DNA of 64,000 bases, taken from positions 1 through 64,000 of the forward strand of contig NZ_NPIA01000010.1 in NCBI RefSeq assembly GCF_002262935.1, in the 5' to 3' direction. A program made the translations under genes and the position numbers. Source of the stretch: Lottiidibacillus patelloidae (GTDB lineage: Bacteria > Bacillota > Bacilli > Bacillales > SA5d-4). The notes under the pieces are model-generated. The model saw only the letters and a list, made by a program, of their open reading frames with translations, ran no database searches and was not told the origin of the DNA. Each line of letters starts with the position of its first letter. The first letter of the stretch is position 1. This document shows positions 31,701-46,331 of this stretch, one piece after another.

Positions 31701-31735
31701 CTTATTGATTGTTAGATTTGAAAAAATAATGTAAG

Positions 31736-31772
31736 CTAAGAAATGGGAAATCTAGAGTTTCTGATTTCTTAG
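31736..31772 (+). other. Long hairpin between fusA and tuf
   Basis: CTAAGAAAT (31736-31744) pairs perfectly with ATTTCTTAG (31764-31772), and GAAA with TTTC continues the stem inside. Only a weak T-rich tail follows, so it may be an inefficient terminator or an mRNA-processing or stability element that lets tuf be expressed at a different level from fusA. Confidence 0.6.
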
Positions 31773-31814
31773 TTTCATATATACTTAAAGCAAATTAAAG
31801 GAGGATATATTATA

Positions 31815-33002
31815 ATGGGTAAAGCTAAATTCGACCGTTCAAAGACACATGCGAACGTTGGTACAATTGGTCACGTTGACCACGGTAAAACAACTTTAAC
31901 AGCTGCAATCACTACTGTATTATCAAAGTCTGGTGGCGCTGAAGCACGCGCTTACGATCAAATCGATGGTGCTCCAGAAGAGCGCGAGCGTGGAATCACA
32001 ATCTCAACTGCACACGTTGAGTATGAAACTGCTACTCGTCACTATGCACACGTTGACTGCCCAGGACATGCTGACTATGTTAAGAACATGATCACTGGTG
32101 CTGCACAAATGGACGGAGCTATCTTAGTAGTATCTGCTGCTGATGGCCCAATGCCACAAACTCGTGAGCACATCTTACTTTCTCGTCAAGTAGGTGTACC
32201 TTACATCGTAGTATTCTTAAACAAGTGTGACATGGTTGACGACGAAGAATTACTTGAATTAGTAGAAATGGAAGTTCGTGACTTATTATCTGATTACGAT
32301 TTCCCTGGTGACGACATTCCTGTAATCAAAGGTTCAGCTCTTAAAGCTCTTGAAGGAGATGCTGAGTGGGAAGCACGCATCCATGAATTAATGGAAGCTG
32401 TAGACACTTACATTCCAACTCCTGAGCGTCAAACTGATAAGCCTTTCATGATGCCTGTTGAGGATGTATTCTCAATCACTGGTCGTGGAACAGTTGCTAC
32501 AGGACGTGTTGAGCGTGGACAAGTAAAAGTTGGAGACGAAGTAGAAATCCTTGGTTTAACTGAAGAGCCAGGAAAAACTACTGTAACTGGTGTTGAAATG
32601 TTCCGTAAGCTTCTTGACTATGCTGAAGCTGGAGACAACATTGGTGCATTACTACGTGGTGTATCTCGTGAAGACATCCAACGTGGTCAAGTACTAATCA
32701 AGCCAGGTACTGTTAAAGCTCACACTAAGTTCAAAGCTGAAGTTTACGTTTTATCAAAAGAAGAAGGTGGACGTCATACTCCATTCTTCACTAACTACCG
32801 CCCTCAGTTCTACTTCCGTACAACTGACGTAACTGGTATCACTCAATTACCTGAAGGTGTTGAAATGGTAATGCCTGGTGACAACGTTGAAATGACTGTA
32901 GAATTAATCGCTCCAATCGCTATCGAAGAAGGAACTAAGTTCTCAATTCGTGAAGGTGGACGTACTGTAGGTGCAGGTGTAGTTGCTTCAATTCAAGAAT
33001 AG
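31815..33002 (+). CDS. tuf: Elongation factor Tu
   Basis: EF-Tu delivers aminoacyl-tRNA to the ribosome. The 395-aa protein has the P-loop [20 protein letters not shown] and domains II/III. It is the only tuf copy in this window. AAAGGAGG precedes the ATG and a strong terminator follows the stop. Confidence 0.98.
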   Translation: MGKAKFDRSKTHANVGTIGHVDHGKTTLTAAITTVLSKSGGAEARAYDQIDGAPEERERGITISTAHVEYETATRHYAHVDCPGHADYVKNMITGAAQMDGAILVVSAADGPMPQTREHILLSRQVGVPYIVVFLNKCDMVDDEELLELVEMEVRDLLSDYDFPGDDIPVIKGSALKALEGDAEWEARIHELMEAVDTYIPTPERQTDKPFMMPVEDVFSITGRGTVATGRVERGQVKVGDEVEILGLTEEPGKTTVTGVEMFRKLLDYAEAGDNIGALLRGVSREDIQRGQVLIKPGTVKAHTKFKAEVYVLSKEEGGRHTPFFTNYRPQFYFRTTDVTGITQLPEGVEMVMPGDNVEMTVELIAPIAIEEGTKFSIREGGRTVGAGVVASIQE

Positions 33003-33020
33003 TAACTAACCTTACTTTTA

Positions 33021-33050
33021 ACTCCCTATTTTATAAATAGGGAGTTTTTT
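33021..33050 (+). terminator. tuf intrinsic terminator
   Basis: ACTCCCTATT pairs with AATAGGGAGT (10 bp perfect) around a 5-nt loop, followed by a run of T. It ends the str operon. Confidence 0.93.
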
Positions 33051-33067
33051 CTATTTCTAAATAACCC

Positions 33068-33096
33068 TTGAAATGACACGGTTCGACAGTTATAAT
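33068..33096 (+). promoter_or_regulatory. S10 cluster promoter P1
   Basis: TTGAAA (33068-33073), 17 bp, TATAAT (33091-33096). It is the first of two tandem promoters. Two promoters serving the whole S10-spc-alpha cluster are known in B. subtilis. Confidence 0.8.
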
Positions 33097-33135
33097 AATA
33101 AAAGTGTGGTTTGAACGAATTCACAAGATTACTAC

Positions 33136-33604
<469 letters not shown>

Positions 33605-33655
33605 TATTGAATTTTAATTAACTTGTTTTTTTATTTTATTTAGGAGGTGTAACTC

Positions 33656-34285
33656 ATGACCAAAGGAATCTTAGGAAGAAAAGTAGGTATGACTCAAGTT
33701 TTCACTGAAAACGGAGTAGTTATTCCAGTAACAGTTGTTGAAGCTGATCCTAACGTTGTTCTTCAAGTGAAGACTAACGAAACTGATGGATACGAAGCTA
33801 TCCAACTTGGATTTGCCGATAAGAAAGAAAGTCGCTCTAACAAACCTGAAAAAGGCCATGCAGCAAAGGCTAATGCAAACCCTAAGCGCTACGTTAAGGA
33901 ACTTCGTGACGTTAACATGTCAGAATACGAAGTTGGTCAAGAGGTTAAAGTTGATATTTTTGCAGAAGGTGACATCGTTGATGTAACTGGGACTTCAAAA
34001 GGTAAAGGTTTCCAAGGTGCTATTAAGCGTCATAACCAATCTCGCGGACCGATGTCTCATGGTTCACGTTACCACCGTCGCCCTGGTTCAATGGGTCCTG
34101 TAGATCCAAACCGCGTATTCAAAGGTAAATTATTACCTGGACGTATGGGTGGAGAAAAAGTTACAGTACAAAATCTGCAAATTGTAAAAGTTGACGTTGA
34201 ACGCAACTTATTACTTATCAAAGGTAATGTGCCTGGAGCTAAGAAAAGCTTTGTTCAAATAAATTCAGCAGTAAAAGGTAATTAA
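33656..34285 (+). CDS. rplC: 50S ribosomal protein L3
   Basis: An early-assembly protein reaching toward the peptidyl-transferase centre. The 209-aa protein starts [16 protein letters not shown], and the conserved [13 protein letters not shown] (about 118-130) is present. TAGGAGGTG precedes the ATG. Confidence 0.98.
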   Translation: MTKGILGRKVGMTQVFTENGVVIPVTVVEADPNVVLQVKTNETDGYEAIQLGFADKKESRSNKPEKGHAAKANANPKRYVKELRDVNMSEYEVGQEVKVDIFAEGDIVDVTGTSKGKGFQGAIKRHNQSRGPMSHGSRYHRRPGSMGPVDPNRVFKGKLLPGRMGGEKVTVQNLQIVKVDVERNLLLIKGNVPGAKKSFVQINSAVKGN

Positions 34286-34308
34286 GTTACGAGAAAGGAG
34301 GATAACAA

Positions 34309-34932
34309 ATGCCTAAACTTACAGTATTAAATCAGAGCGGTTCACAAGTTGGTGACATCGAACTAGCTGATGCTGTGTTTGGAATTGAGCCAAACGAAAA
34401 TGTATTGTTTGATGCTATCGTTGCACAACAAGCATCTATGCGCCAAGGAACACACGACACAAAAGGTCGTTCTGAGGTACGCGGTGGTGGACGTAAACCA
34501 TGGCGTCAAAAAGGAACAGGTCGTGCACGTCAAGGTACGATTCGTGCTCCTCAATGGAAAGGTGGAGGTATCGTATTCGGACCAACGCCACGTAGCTACA
34601 GCTACAAGCTTCCAAAGAAAGTTCGTCGTTTAGCATTAAAATCAGCATTATCTACTAAAGTTGTAAACAACGAGTTAGTAATTGTTGATAACTTAGCATT
34701 CGATGCACCAAAAACAAAAGAAATGGTAACTGTTCTTTCAAATCTTTCAGTAGACAACAAAGTATTAGTAGTTACTGGTGATTACAATGAAACGGTTGCT
34801 TTATCAGCAAATAACATTCCTGGTGTAACAGTTGTTGACGCTGCAGGAATCAATGTTTTAGACATCGTGTATCATGACAAGCTAATCATGACGCAAAGTG
34901 CCGTTTCTAAAGTAGAGGAGGTGCTTGGATAA
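34309..34932 (+). CDS. rplD: 50S ribosomal protein L4
   Basis: The 207-aa protein includes the extended loop rich in basic residues ([20 protein letters not shown], about 60-79) that lines the peptide exit tunnel. It overlaps rplW by one base (TAATG). In B. subtilis L4 does not appear to autoregulate the operon as it does in E. coli. Confidence 0.98.
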   Translation: MPKLTVLNQSGSQVGDIELADAVFGIEPNENVLFDAIVAQQASMRQGTHDTKGRSEVRGGGRKPWRQKGTGRARQGTIRAPQWKGGGIVFGPTPRSYSYKLPKKVRRLALKSALSTKVVNNELVIVDNLAFDAPKTKEMVTVLSNLSVDNKVLVVTGDYNETVALSANNIPGVTVVDAAGINVLDIVYHDKLIMTQSAVSKVEEVLG

Positions 34933-35219
34933 TGAGAGATCATCGTGATGTTATTAAGCGCCCTGTAATTACAGAGCAAACAACTGATTTAATGGTAGAT
35001 CGCAAGTATACTTTCGAAGTTGACGTTAAAGCTAACAAAACTGAGATCAAGGATGCTATTGAAGCGATTTTCGGCGTTACAGTTGAAAAGGTGAATGTAA
35101 TGAACTACAAGGGTAAATTCAAGCGTGTAGGCCGTCATGCGGGCTTTAAACCACGTCGTAGAAAAGCTATTGTTAAACTTGCTGCTGACAGCAAAGACAT
35201 TGAAATTTTCGAAGCATAA
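34932..35219 (+). CDS. rplW: 50S ribosomal protein L23
   Basis: Located at the tunnel exit and a docking site for trigger factor and SRP. The 95-aa protein starts [16 protein letters not shown], with normal length. GGAGGTGCTTGG just upstream lies in the rplD end, so the two genes are translationally coupled. Confidence 0.98.
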   Translation: MRDHRDVIKRPVITEQTTDLMVDRKYTFEVDVKANKTEIKDAIEAIFGVTVEKVNVMNYKGKFKRVGRHAGFKPRRRKAIVKLAADSKDIEIFEA

Positions 35220-35247
35220 TTTTTAAAGAGAAGGAGGGAAAACTACA

Positions 35248-36078
35248 ATGGCGATTAAAAAGTATAAACCAACCACTCCTGGTCGTCGTGGCATGTCTAG
35301 CTTGGACTTCGCTGAGCTAACTACAGACAGACCGGAAAAATCATTATTGGCTCCTTTACACAATAAAGGTGGTCGTAACAACCAAGGAAGAATGACAGTA
35401 CGCCATCAAGGTGGTGGACATAAACGTCAATACCGTATTATCGATTTCAAACGCACGAAAGATGGAATACCTGGACGCGTTGCTACAATCGAGTACGATC
35501 CAAACCGTACAGCAAACATTGCGTTAATCAATTATGCTGATGGTGAAAAGCGTTACATCCTTGCACCTAAAGGATTAACAGTTGGAACAGAGATCATGTC
35601 TGGTCCTGAAGCAGATATTAAAGTAGGTAACACACTTCCTATTGCTAACATTCCAGTAGGTACAGTTATCCACAATATCGAATTAAAACCTGGTCGCGGT
35701 GGACAACTAGCTCGTTCAGCTGGTGCTAGTGCACAGTTACTTGGTAAAGAAGAAAAATATGCAATTGTTCGTTTAGTTTCTGGTGAGGTTCGTATGATCC
35801 TTTTAACTTGTCGTGCAACTATCGGTCAAGTAGGAAACTTAGAACATGAACTTGTAAACGTTGGTAAAGCAGGTCGTTCTCGTTGGATGGGTAAACGCCC
35901 AACTGTTCGTGGATCTGTAATGAACCCGAACGATCACCCACACGGTGGTGGTGAAGGTCGTGCACCAATCGGACGTAAATCACCAATGTCTCCATGGGGT
36001 AAACCAACTCTTGGATACAAAACTCGTAAGAAAAACAAAGCGTCTGACAAATTTATCGTTCGTCGTCGTAAAAAATAA
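35248..36078 (+). CDS. rplB: 50S ribosomal protein L2
   Basis: L2 is required for subunit association and peptidyl transfer. The 276-aa protein has the C-terminal GVVMNP-type segment ([20 protein letters not shown], about 219-238) with the essential histidine. AGAAGGAGGG precedes the ATG. A perfect hairpin follows before rpsS. Confidence 0.98.
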   Translation: MAIKKYKPTTPGRRGMSSLDFAELTTDRPEKSLLAPLHNKGGRNNQGRMTVRHQGGGHKRQYRIIDFKRTKDGIPGRVATIEYDPNRTANIALINYADGEKRYILAPKGLTVGTEIMSGPEADIKVGNTLPIANIPVGTVIHNIELKPGRGGQLARSAGASAQLLGKEEKYAIVRLVSGEVRMILLTCRATIGQVGNLEHELVNVGKAGRSRWMGKRPTVRGSVMNPNDHPHGGGEGRAPIGRKSPMSPWGKPTLGYKTRKKNKASDKFIVRRRKK

Positions 36079-36088
36079 CGGGATTGAA

Positions 36089-36110
36089 CTACGGTTCACG
36101 CGAACCGTAG
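36089..36110 (+). other. Perfect hairpin between rplB and rpsS
   Basis: CTACGGTTC (36089-36097) and GAACCGTAG (36102-36110) form a 9-bp stem with a 4-nt loop. No T-run follows and the operon continues, so it is not a normal terminator; it may be an RNA-processing or stability site inside the long transcript. Confidence 0.65.
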
Positions 36111-36135
36111 CACAATCACGAAGGGAGGTTCACTT

Positions 36136-36414
36136 ATGGGACGTAGCTTAAAAAAGGGACCATTTGTCGATGATCACTTAATGAAGAAAGTGGAAGTTAT
36201 GGGTGAGAGTGAAAAGAAGCAAGTTATTAAAACTTGGTCTCGTCGTTCTACAATCTTTCCAGAGTTTATCGGGCACACTATTGCTGTCTATGACGGACGC
36301 AAACATGTTCCTGTTTACATCACAGAAGACATGGTAGGTCATAAGTTAGGTGAATTTGCACCAACTCGTACTTACAAAGGTCATGCTGCTGATGACAAGA
36401 AAACAAGACGTTAA
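36136..36414 (+). CDS. rpsS: 30S ribosomal protein S19
   Basis: A head protein forming a complex with S13. The 92-aa protein starts [15 protein letters not shown], with the conserved [19 protein letters not shown] (about 55-73). AAGGGAGG precedes the ATG. Confidence 0.98.
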   Translation: MGRSLKKGPFVDDHLMKKVEVMGESEKKQVIKTWSRRSTIFPEFIGHTIAVYDGRKHVPVYITEDMVGHKLGEFAPTRTYKGHAADDKKTRR

Positions 36415-36433
36415 TTGAGGGGAGGTACACAAT

Positions 36434-36775
36434 ATGCAAGTAAAAGCAGTTGCTAAAACAGTCCGTATTGCTCCTCGTAAAGTCCGCTTAGTAGTAGATT
36501 TAATCAGAGGAAAAGCAGTGGGCGAAGCAATCGCGATCCTTCGACACACACCAAAGGCAGCATCTCCAGTTGTAGAAAAAGTACTTAACTCTGCAATGGC
36601 TAACGCTGAACATAACTTTGATATTGATCCTAATAACTTAGTTGTTTCTAAAGTGTTTGTTGATGAAGGTCCAACTATGAAACGTTTCCGTCCACGTGCA
36701 ATGGGACGTGCAAGCGCAATAAATAAACGTACGAGCCACATTACTGTTGTGGTATCAGAAAAGAAGGAGGGGTAA
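36434..36775 (+). CDS. rplV: 50S ribosomal protein L22
   Basis: The 113-aa protein contacts all 23S domains, and its beta-hairpin (around [20 protein letters not shown]) lines the exit tunnel. Sequence at the macrolide-related loop looks ordinary. GAGGGGAGG precedes the ATG. Confidence 0.98.
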   Translation: MQVKAVAKTVRIAPRKVRLVVDLIRGKAVGEAIAILRHTPKAASPVVEKVLNSAMANAEHNFDIDPNNLVVSKVFVDEGPTMKRFRPRAMGRASAINKRTSHITVVVSEKKEG

Positions 36776-36778
36776 TTC

Positions 36779-37432
36779 GTGGGTCAAAAAGTTAACCCTG
36801 TCGGTCTTCGTGTCGGCGTCATTCGTGATTGGGACTCTAGATGGTATGCGGATAAAGATTTTGCAAACCTTTTACATGAAGACATTAAAATTCGTGAATA
36901 TGTAGAAAAGCGTCTTAAGGATGCTTCAGTATCAAAAGTTGAAATCGAACGTGCTGCTAACCGCGTAAACATTTCTATCTCTACTGCTAAACCAGGAATG
37001 GTAATCGGTAAAGGTGGTTCGGAAGTTGAAGCACTTCGTAAAGCGTTAAACGCTTTAACTGGTAAACGTGTACACATCAACATTATTGAAATCAAACGTG
37101 CTGATATGGATGCTAAACTTGTTGCAGAAAACATTGCTCGCCAATTAGAAAATCGTATTTCATTCCGTCGTGCTATGAAACAAACGATTCAACGTGCGAT
37201 GCGTGCTGGTGCACTAGGTATTAAAACTCAAGTATCTGGTCGTCTTGGTGGCGCTGATATCGCTCGTGCTGAATCATACAGTGAAGGTACTGTTCCACTA
37301 CACACTTTACGTGCTGATATTGACTATGCTACTGCAGAAGCAGATACAACATATGGAAAATTAGGTATCAAAGTTTGGATTTATCGTGGAGAGGTCCTTC
37401 CAACTAAAAAAGGTCAGGAAGGAGGAAAATAA
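36779..37432 (+). CDS. rpsC: 30S ribosomal protein S3
   Basis: Part of the mRNA entry site, with a type II KH domain ([12 protein letters not shown], about 79-90) and a C-terminal domain. The 217-aa protein starts with GTG, giving [20 protein letters not shown]. It begins 3 bases after the rplV stop, with AAGGAGGGG inside the rplV end. Confidence 0.98.
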   Translation: MGQKVNPVGLRVGVIRDWDSRWYADKDFANLLHEDIKIREYVEKRLKDASVSKVEIERAANRVNISISTAKPGMVIGKGGSEVEALRKALNALTGKRVHINIIEIKRADMDAKLVAENIARQLENRISFRRAMKQTIQRAMRAGALGIKTQVSGRLGGADIARAESYSEGTVPLHTLRADIDYATAEADTTYGKLGIKVWIYRGEVLPTKKGQEGGK

Positions 37433-37434
37433 TT

Positions 37435-38345
<911 letters not shown>

Positions 38346-38388
38346 TGAAACCGGATATACCTTTTAGTCCGAAAGGAGGTCAATACGC

Positions 38389-38757
38389 ATGATTCAACAA
38401 GAATCTCGCTTGAAAGTTGCTGACAACTCTGGTGCTCGTGAAGTCCTAACGATTAAAGTTCTTGGTGGTACTGGTCGCAAGACTGCTAACATCGGTGACG
38501 TAATCGTATGTACCGTTAAGCAAGCAACACCAGGAGGCGTTGTTAAAAAAGGTGAAGTAGTTAGAGCTGTAGTAGTTCGTACGAAACGTGGAGTTCGTCG
38601 TCAAGATGGAACTTACATCCGTTTCGATGAAAACGCAGCAGTAATCATTAAAGATGATAAAAGTCCTCGTGGGACTCGTATCTTCGGACCTGTTGCACGT
38701 GAATTACGTGACAAAAACTTCATGAAAATTGTTTCATTAGCTCCAGAAGTATTGTAA
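38389..38757 (+). CDS. rplN: 50S ribosomal protein L14
   Basis: The 122-aa protein starts [19 protein letters not shown], a highly conserved signature. It forms intersubunit bridges with 16S helix 14 and is the docking point of RsfS. AAAGGAGG precedes the ATG. Confidence 0.98.
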   Translation: MIQQESRLKVADNSGAREVLTIKVLGGTGRKTANIGDVIVCTVKQATPGGVVKKGEVVRAVVVRTKRGVRRQDGTYIRFDENAAVIIKDDKSPRGTRIFGPVARELRDKNFMKIVSLAPEVL

Positions 38758-38795
38758 TTAAAAGATAAAAAGCCTTTAAGGAGGTGCGAATGAAG

Positions 38796-39107
38796 ATGCA
38801 TGTAAAAAAAGGTGATAAAGTACAAGTGATTTCTGGTAAGGATAAAGGCAAGCAAGGTGTAATCCTTCAATCTTTCCCGAAAAACAGCAAAGTATTAGTT
38901 GAAGGTGTTAACGTCGTTAAAAAGCATGCGAAACCATCACAAATGAATCCGCAAGGTGGTATTCTTAACCAAGAAGCACCAATTCATGTGTCAAACGTTA
39001 TGCCGCTTGATCCTAAGACAGGCGTACCTACACGTGTAGGATACACTACTGTAGATGGTAAGAAAGTACGTGTCGCTAAGAAATCAGGAGAAAGTTTAGA
39101 TAAATAG
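38796..39107 (+). CDS. rplX: 50S ribosomal protein L24
   Basis: An assembly initiator with a KOW motif ([18 protein letters not shown], about 4-21). The ATG at 38796 gives 103 aa starting MHVKKGDKV like the Bacillus protein, and lies 9 bases after AAGGAGGTG. A GTG at 38784 and an ATG at 38790 are too close to that site. Confidence 0.96.
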   Translation: MHVKKGDKVQVISGKDKGKQGVILQSFPKNSKVLVEGVNVVKKHAKPSQMNPQGGILNQEAPIHVSNVMPLDPKTGVPTRVGYTTVDGKKVRVAKKSGESLDK

Positions 39108-39132
39108 TTTTTTGTGAAAGGAGGTCAATGGC

Positions 39133-39672
39133 ATGAACCGTTTGAAGGAAAAGTATCAAAAGGAAATTGTACCTTCATTAATGGAGAAGTTTAACTACAA
39201 ATCTGTTATGGAAGTACCAAAGATCGAAAAGATCGTTATTAATATGGGTATCGGAGACGCAGTATCTAATCCGAAAGTATTAGACACAGCTGTTGAAGAA
39301 CTTGCAGAAATCACAGGACAAAAACCACTAGTAACTAGAGCGAAGAAATCAATCGCTGGTTTCCGTCTTCGTGAAGGAATGCCTATCGGTGCAAAAGTTA
39401 CTTTACGCGCTGAGCGTATGTATGAGTTTGCTGATAAATTAGTATCTATCTCATTACCACGTGTACGTGACTTCCGTGGAGTATCTAAGAAGTCATTTGA
39501 TGGTCGTGGTAACTACACATTAGGTATTAAAGAGCAGCTAATCTTCCCTGAAATTGATTATGATAAAGTAAATAAAGTTCGTGGAATGGATATCGTAATT
39601 GTTACGACTGCGAACACAGACGAAGAAGCTCGTGAACTATTAGCTCAACTAGGCATGCCTTTCCAAAAATAA
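39133..39672 (+). CDS. rplE: 50S ribosomal protein L5
   Basis: Binds 5S rRNA in the central protuberance. The 179-aa protein has the family starts ([14 protein letters not shown]) and the conserved [15 protein letters not shown]-like stretch ([20 protein letters not shown]). AAAGGAGG precedes the ATG. Confidence 0.98.
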   Translation: MNRLKEKYQKEIVPSLMEKFNYKSVMEVPKIEKIVINMGIGDAVSNPKVLDTAVEELAEITGQKPLVTRAKKSIAGFRLREGMPIGAKVTLRAERMYEFADKLVSISLPRVRDFRGVSKKSFDGRGNYTLGIKEQLIFPEIDYDKVNKVRGMDIVIVTTANTDEEARELLAQLGMPFQK

Positions 39673-39690
39673 TTGGACTGAGCTAAATAA

Positions 39691-39888
<198 letters not shown>

Positions 39889-39915
39889 GCTCGACTGTAG
39901 GAAGGAGGTAAAACG

Positions 39916-40314
39916 ATGGTTATGACAGACCCTATTGCAGATTTGCTAACTCGTATTCGCAATGCGAATATGGTGCGTCATGAAAAGTTAGAAGTTCCTG
40001 CATCTAAGATGAAAAAAGAAATCGCTGATATCCTTAAACGTGAAGGTTTTATCCGTGACGTAGAGGTTATTGAAGATAGTAAACAAGGAATCATCCGTAT
40101 CTTCTTAAAGTACGGTGGTAATAGAGAGCGTGTAATCACTGGTGTTAAACGTATCAGTAAGCCAGGTTTACGTGTATATGCTAAGTCTAATGAAGTTCCA
40201 CGTGTTTTAAACGGTTTAGGAATCGCAATCGTTTCAACATCAAACGGAATTTTAACTGATAAAGAAGCTCGTCAACAACAAGTAGGCGGAGAAGTACTAG
40301 CTTACGTTTGGTAA
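39916..40314 (+). CDS. rpsH: 30S ribosomal protein S8
   Basis: A primary binder of the 16S central domain. The 132-aa protein starts [20 protein letters not shown], with the C-terminal signature [22 protein letters not shown] precedes the ATG. In E. coli S8 represses the spc operon; no such site was recognised here. Confidence 0.98.
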   Translation: MVMTDPIADLLTRIRNANMVRHEKLEVPASKMKKEIADILKREGFIRDVEVIEDSKQGIIRIFLKYGGNRERVITGVKRISKPGLRVYAKSNEVPRVLNGLGIAIVSTSNGILTDKEARQQQVGGEVLAYVW

Positions 40315-40344
40315 TAGAAACAAACCGGAAATGGAGGTGTAACG

Positions 40345-40881
40345 ATGTCTCGTATCGGAAAGAAACCAATTGAAGTCCCTAGTGACGTAACAGTAACTAT
40401 TGATGGAACTAATGTGACTGTAAAAGGTCCTAAAGGTGAATTATCACGTGAATTCCATCAAGACATGATCATCAAGCTTGAAGACAACACGTTAGTTGTT
40501 GAACGTCCAAGCGAAAGTAAATTACACCGTTCTTTACACGGAACTACTCGTAGCGTTATTTCAAACATGATTGAAGGCGTTAAGAACGGTTACTCAAAGA
40601 ATTTAGAACTTATCGGTGTAGGTTACCGTGCATCTAAATCAGGAAGCAAATTAATCTTAAACGTTGGGTATTCACACCCAGTTGAGATCGATCCTGAGCA
40701 AGGTATTGAAATCGACGTACCAGCTAACACGAAAGTTACAGTACGTGGTATTGATAAAGAACGTGTTGGAGCAATCGCTGCTAACATTCGTGACGTTCGT
40801 CCGCCAGAGCCTTACAAAGGTAAAGGTATTCGTTATGAAGGTGAACATGTTCGTCGTAAAGAAGGTAAATCGGCTAAGTAA
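40345..40881 (+). CDS. rplF: 50S ribosomal protein L6
   Basis: The 178-aa protein has two related alpha/beta domains. It starts [17 protein letters not shown], with the C-terminal [20 protein letters not shown] signature (about 153-172). AATGGAGGTG precedes the ATG. Confidence 0.98.
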   Translation: MSRIGKKPIEVPSDVTVTIDGTNVTVKGPKGELSREFHQDMIIKLEDNTLVVERPSESKLHRSLHGTTRSVISNMIEGVKNGYSKNLELIGVGYRASKSGSKLILNVGYSHPVEIDPEQGIEIDVPANTKVTVRGIDKERVGAIAANIRDVRPPEPYKGKGIRYEGEHVRRKEGKSAK

Positions 40882-40924
40882 TAAATATTAGTGTCATTAA
40901 ATGTAACGGAAAGGAGTGACGTTG

Positions 40925-41287
40925 ATGATTACAAAACCTGATAAAAATGCTGCTCGTTTAAAAAGACATGCTAGAGTTCGTCGTAATCTTTCAGGTACAG
41001 CGGAACGCCCACGTTTAAATGTTTTCCGTTCATCAAAGCACATTTATGCTCAATTGATTGACGATGTAAACGGTGTAACACTTGTGTCTGCATCTACAAT
41101 TGATAATGAATTAGGCTCTGATAATGGTGGTAATGTGGAAGCTGCTAAGCTAGTCGGAGAATTAGTAGCTAAGCGTGCTATTGAAAAAGGCTATAAAGTT
41201 GTTGTATTTGATCGTGGAGGATATTTATACCACGGGCGTGTTAAGACTTTAGCAGAAGCTGCTCGTGAAGCAGGATTACAATTTTAA
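40925..41287 (+). CDS. rplR: 50S ribosomal protein L18
   Basis: A 5S rRNA-binding protein, 120 aa, starting [19 protein letters not shown]. The ATG at 40925 follows AAGGAGTG by 6 bases; an in-frame GTG at 40916 is part of that site. The C-terminus ([13 protein letters not shown]) is conserved. Confidence 0.97.
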   Translation: MITKPDKNAARLKRHARVRRNLSGTAERPRLNVFRSSKHIYAQLIDDVNGVTLVSASTIDNELGSDNGGNVEAAKLVGELVAKRAIEKGYKVVVFDRGGYLYHGRVKTLAEAAREAGLQF

Positions 41288-41307
41288 TCACAAAAGGAGG
41301 GACTCAG

Positions 41308-41808
41308 ATGCGTCGCATTGATCCGAACAAAGTAGAGCTTGAAGAACGTGTAGTTACGGTTAACCGCGTAGCTAAAGTAGTAAAAGGTGGACGTCGTTTC
41401 CGCTTCGCTGCTTTAGTTGTTGTTGGTGACAAAAACGGACATGTTGGTTTCGGTACTGGTAAAGCTCAAGAAGTACCAGAAGCTATTCGTAAAGCTGTTG
41501 AAGATGCAAAGAAAAACTTAATTAACGTGCCTATCGTAGGAACTACAATTCCTCATACAATCGACGGACAATTTGGTGCAGGTCACGTATTACTAAAGCC
41601 GGCTTCTGAAGGTACAGGAGTTATCGCTGGTGGACCTGTCCGTGCTGTTCTTGAATTAGGTGGCGTCGGCGACATTCTTTCAAAATCTCTAGGTTCAAAT
41701 ACACCTATTAACATGGTTCGTGCAACTATTAACGGTCTTAAGAACTTAAAGCGTGCGGAAGATGTAGCAAAACTTCGCGGTAAAACTGTAGAAGAATTGT
41801 TAGGATAA
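41308..41808 (+). CDS. rpsE: 30S ribosomal protein S5
   Basis: A 166-aa protein in the fidelity centre at the mRNA entrance. It has the dsRBD-like N-terminal half with [20 protein letters not shown] (about 28-47), the region where spectinomycin-resistance changes occur; the residues look wild type. AAAGGAGGG precedes the ATG. Confidence 0.98.
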   Translation: MRRIDPNKVELEERVVTVNRVAKVVKGGRRFRFAALVVVGDKNGHVGFGTGKAQEVPEAIRKAVEDAKKNLINVPIVGTTIPHTIDGQFGAGHVLLKPASEGTGVIAGGPVRAVLELGGVGDILSKSLGSNTPINMVRATINGLKNLKRAEDVAKLRGKTVEELLG

Positions 41809-41821
41809 GGAGGGATTTACA

Positions 41822-42010
41822 ATGGCTAAAAAACTTGAAATCACCCTCACTCGAAGTGTAATCGGTCGTCCTAAAGATCAAAAAGTAACAGTTAACACGT
41901 TAGGGTTACGTAAAGTTAATCAAGCAGTTGTACAAGAAGACAATGCTGCAATCCGCGGCATGATTAACAAAGTTGCTCACCTTGTAACTGTAAAAGAATT
42001 AGAAGCATAA
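41822..42010 (+). CDS. rpmD: 50S ribosomal protein L30
   Basis: A small 62-aa protein with the KVTNTLGLRK-type core ([19 protein letters not shown]). It begins 13 bases after rpsE, with AAGGAGGG between. Confidence 0.97.
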   Translation: MAKKLEITLTRSVIGRPKDQKVTVNTLGLRKVNQAVVQEDNAAIRGMINKVAHLVTVKELEA

Positions 42011-42040
42011 GCATCATAACGTTAAAGAGGAGGTGCCGAA

Positions 42041-42481
42041 ATGAAATTACACGACTTAAAACCTGCTGAAGGTTCTCGTAAAACTCGTAACAGAGTTGGT
42101 CGCGGCCCTGGTTCAGGAAACGGAAAAACTAGTGGACGTGGTCAGAAGGGTCAAAAATCCCGTTCTGGTGGTGGTGTACGTCTAGGATTTGAAGGTGGTC
42201 AAACTCCTTTATTCCAACGTCTACCTAAACGTGGTTTCACTAACATTAACCGTAAGGATTATGCAATTGTGAACATCGAAACGTTAAACCGATTCGAAGA
42301 GGGAACAGAAATTACACCTGAATTATTATTAGAAGCTGGTGTTATCAGCAAGTTACAGAGCGGTTTAAAAGTTTTAGGAAGCGGTAAGCTAGAAGTAAAA
42401 CTTACTGTCAAAGCTCATAAATTCAGCGCTTCTGCAAAAGAAGCGATTGAAGCAGCTGGCGGAAAAACTGAGGTGATCTAA
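42041..42481 (+). CDS. rplO: 50S ribosomal protein L15
   Basis: A 146-aa late-assembly protein with the long, Gly/Arg-rich N-terminal extension ([20 protein letters not shown], about 20-39). The stop overlaps the secY ATG (TAATG), so the two genes are translationally coupled. GAGGAGGTG precedes its ATG. Confidence 0.98.
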   Translation: MKLHDLKPAEGSRKTRNRVGRGPGSGNGKTSGRGQKGQKSRSGGGVRLGFEGGQTPLFQRLPKRGFTNINRKDYAIVNIETLNRFEEGTEITPELLLEAGVISKLQSGLKVLGSGKLEVKLTVKAHKFSASAKEAIEAAGGKTEVI

Positions 42482-43767
42482 TGTTCAGAACAATCTCCAA
42501 TATTATGCGCGTTGGTGACATTCGACAAAAGGTCGTATTCACACTATTAATGTTAGTTGTATTTAAAATTGGAACTTACATTCCAGTTCCTCAAATCAAT
42601 AAAGATGCTATCGATTTCACTAATATGGGTGCTTTCGATATGTTAAATACATTCGGAGGAGGAGCACTCCAACGTTTCTCTATCTTTGCAATGGGAATTA
42701 TGCCATACATCACAGCTTCAATCATCATTCAATTGTTACAAATGGATGTTGTGCCAAAGTTTACTCAATGGTCTAAGGAAGGCGAAGTAGGGAGACGTAA
42801 ATTAGCTCAATTTACTCGTTACGGAACAATTGTTTTAGGTTTTATCCAAGCAATTGGTATGTCTATCGGCTTTAACAATTTATTCCCGGGTCTAATTAAG
42901 AACGAAAGCATTGGTACTTACTTACTAATTGCTTTAGTCCTAACTGCAGGTACTGCATTCTTAATGTGGCTAGGAGAACAAATTACAGCTAAAGGTGTAG
43001 GTAACGGTATCTCAATCATTATCTTTGCTGGTATCGTAGCAGCTATTCCAACAGCAGTTGGTCAGCTATATGAAACTCAGTTAAGAGGTGCAGGTGAAGA
43101 TCTATTCATCAGCATCATCACTGTAGCTTTAATTGTACTTGCAATCATCTTAGTAACTGTTGGTGTAATTTATGTACAACAAGCAGTTCGTAAAATTGCA
43201 ATTCAATATGCAAAGCAAACAGCTGGACGCAACCCTAATGGAGGACGTTCAACTCACTTACCGTTAAAAGTCAACGCGGCAGGGGTAATTCCGGTAATCT
43301 TCGCGGTTTCCTTTATTATCACACCACCGACAGTTGCACGCTTTTTCGGTGAAAACAATGTTACAACTTGGATTATAAATACTTTTGATTACACGCAACC
43401 AATTGGTATGGTGGTATATGTAGCATTAATCGTTGCCTTTACTTATTTCTACACATTTATTCAAGTAAACCCTGAACAAATGGCAGAAAACTTAAAGAAA
43501 CAAGGAAGCTATATTCCAGGAATTCGTCCTGGCCAAAATACACAAGCGTTTATTACTAAAGTTTTATATCGTTTAACATTTGTTGGTGCGGTATTCTTAG
43601 CGGCAGTATCAGTATTACCGATCTTTTTCATAAAGTTTGCTGGATTACCACCAGCAGTTCAAATCGGTGGAACTAGTTTACTAATCGTTGTAGGTGTTGC
43701 TCTGGAAACAATGAAGCAAATTGAAAGTCAACTTGTGAAACGTCACTACAAAGGCTTTCTTAAATAA
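42481..43767 (+). CDS. secY: Preprotein translocase subunit SecY
   Basis: The channel-forming subunit of the Sec translocon, 428 aa with ten predicted transmembrane helices. Visible landmarks are the plug region after [20 protein letters not shown] and the cytoplasmic loop [20 protein letters not shown]. It overlaps rplO by one base. Together with secE in this window it forms the core translocase. Confidence 0.98.
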   Translation: MFRTISNIMRVGDIRQKVVFTLLMLVVFKIGTYIPVPQINKDAIDFTNMGAFDMLNTFGGGALQRFSIFAMGIMPYITASIIIQLLQMDVVPKFTQWSKEGEVGRRKLAQFTRYGTIVLGFIQAIGMSIGFNNLFPGLIKNESIGTYLLIALVLTAGTAFLMWLGEQITAKGVGNGISIIIFAGIVAAIPTAVGQLYETQLRGAGEDLFISIITVALIVLAIILVTVGVIYVQQAVRKIAIQYAKQTAGRNPNGGRSTHLPLKVNAAGVIPVIFAVSFIITPPTVARFFGENNVTTWIINTFDYTQPIGMVVYVALIVAFTYFYTFIQVNPEQMAENLKKQGSYIPGIRPGQNTQAFITKVLYRLTFVGAVFLAAVSVLPIFFIKFAGLPPAVQIGGTSLLIVVGVALETMKQIESQLVKRHYKGFLK

Positions 43768-43826
43768 ATAGAGGAAACAGGGGAGAAGTATTCTTCCCTA
43801 TCACCTCAATGATAGCCCCGACATAG

Positions 43827-45232
<1,406 letters not shown>

Positions 45233-45247
45233 ATGAAGGTGATATTT

Positions 45248-45571
45248 TTGGCTAGTGAATCAGACTCGGCACCGAATATTGGTCAACTTGTTAAAAACCT
45301 TAAAGGTAGAGAGACAGATCAATATAGTGTTATTATCGGGGTTATAGACGAAAGGTTCGTACTTATTGCTGATGGAGATAAACGAAAGTATGATTCTCCA
45401 AAAAAGAAGAACATTAATCATCTAGAACTGTTTAACTATATATCTCCGGAAGTTGAAAACAGTATTAAAGAAACAGGTCGTGTTACAAATGGAAAGCTGC
45501 GCTTTGCAGTATCGAAGTTTGTAAACGAGCAACTACTTGAATGGAAGAAGGGAGAGCACATCGATGGCTAA
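45248..45571 (+). CDS. KOW-domain ribosomal-protein-L14e/L6e/L27e-like RNA-binding protein
   Basis: A 107-aa protein conserved between map and infA in Bacilli. The segment [20 protein letters not shown] and [21 protein letters not shown] resembles KOW/L14e-like RNA-binding proteins; function is not established. The likely start is TTG at 45248, 6 bases after GAAGGTG. An ATG at 45233 overlapping that site would add five residues. Its end overlaps infA by 8 bases. Confidence 0.8.
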   Translation: MASESDSAPNIGQLVKNLKGRETDQYSVIIGVIDERFVLIADGDKRKYDSPKKKNINHLELFNYISPEVENSIKETGRVTNGKLRFAVSKFVNEQLLEWKKGEHIDG

Positions 45572-45782
45572 GGATGAGGTAATTGAAATAGAGGGTTCCG
45601 TCGTTGAAGCTTTACCAAATGCGATGTTTAAAGTAGAGCTGGAAAATGGTCATGTTGTAATGGCACATGTTTCAGGCAAAATCCGCATGCATTTTATTCG
45701 CATTTTACCTGGTGATAAAGTAACAGTTGAACTATCTCCGTACGACTTGACACGTGGTCGCATCACGTATCGATATAAATAA
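45564..45782 (+). CDS. infA: Translation initiation factor IF-1
   Basis: The 72-aa S1-like OB-fold protein starts [20 protein letters not shown]. The ATG at 45564 follows AAGGGAGAG; an in-frame ATG at 45537 lies well inside the upstream gene and is rejected. HIRIL-type motif ([20 protein letters not shown]) is intact. Confidence 0.97.
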   Translation: MAKDEVIEIEGSVVEALPNAMFKVELENGHVVMAHVSGKIRMHFIRILPGDKVTVELSPYDLTRGRITYRYK

Positions 45783-45926
<144 letters not shown>

Positions 45927-45947
45927 TAAATAAGGAGGTGCGAATAA

Positions 45948-46313
<366 letters not shown>

Positions 46314-46331
46314 TAAAGGAGGTTACAAACA

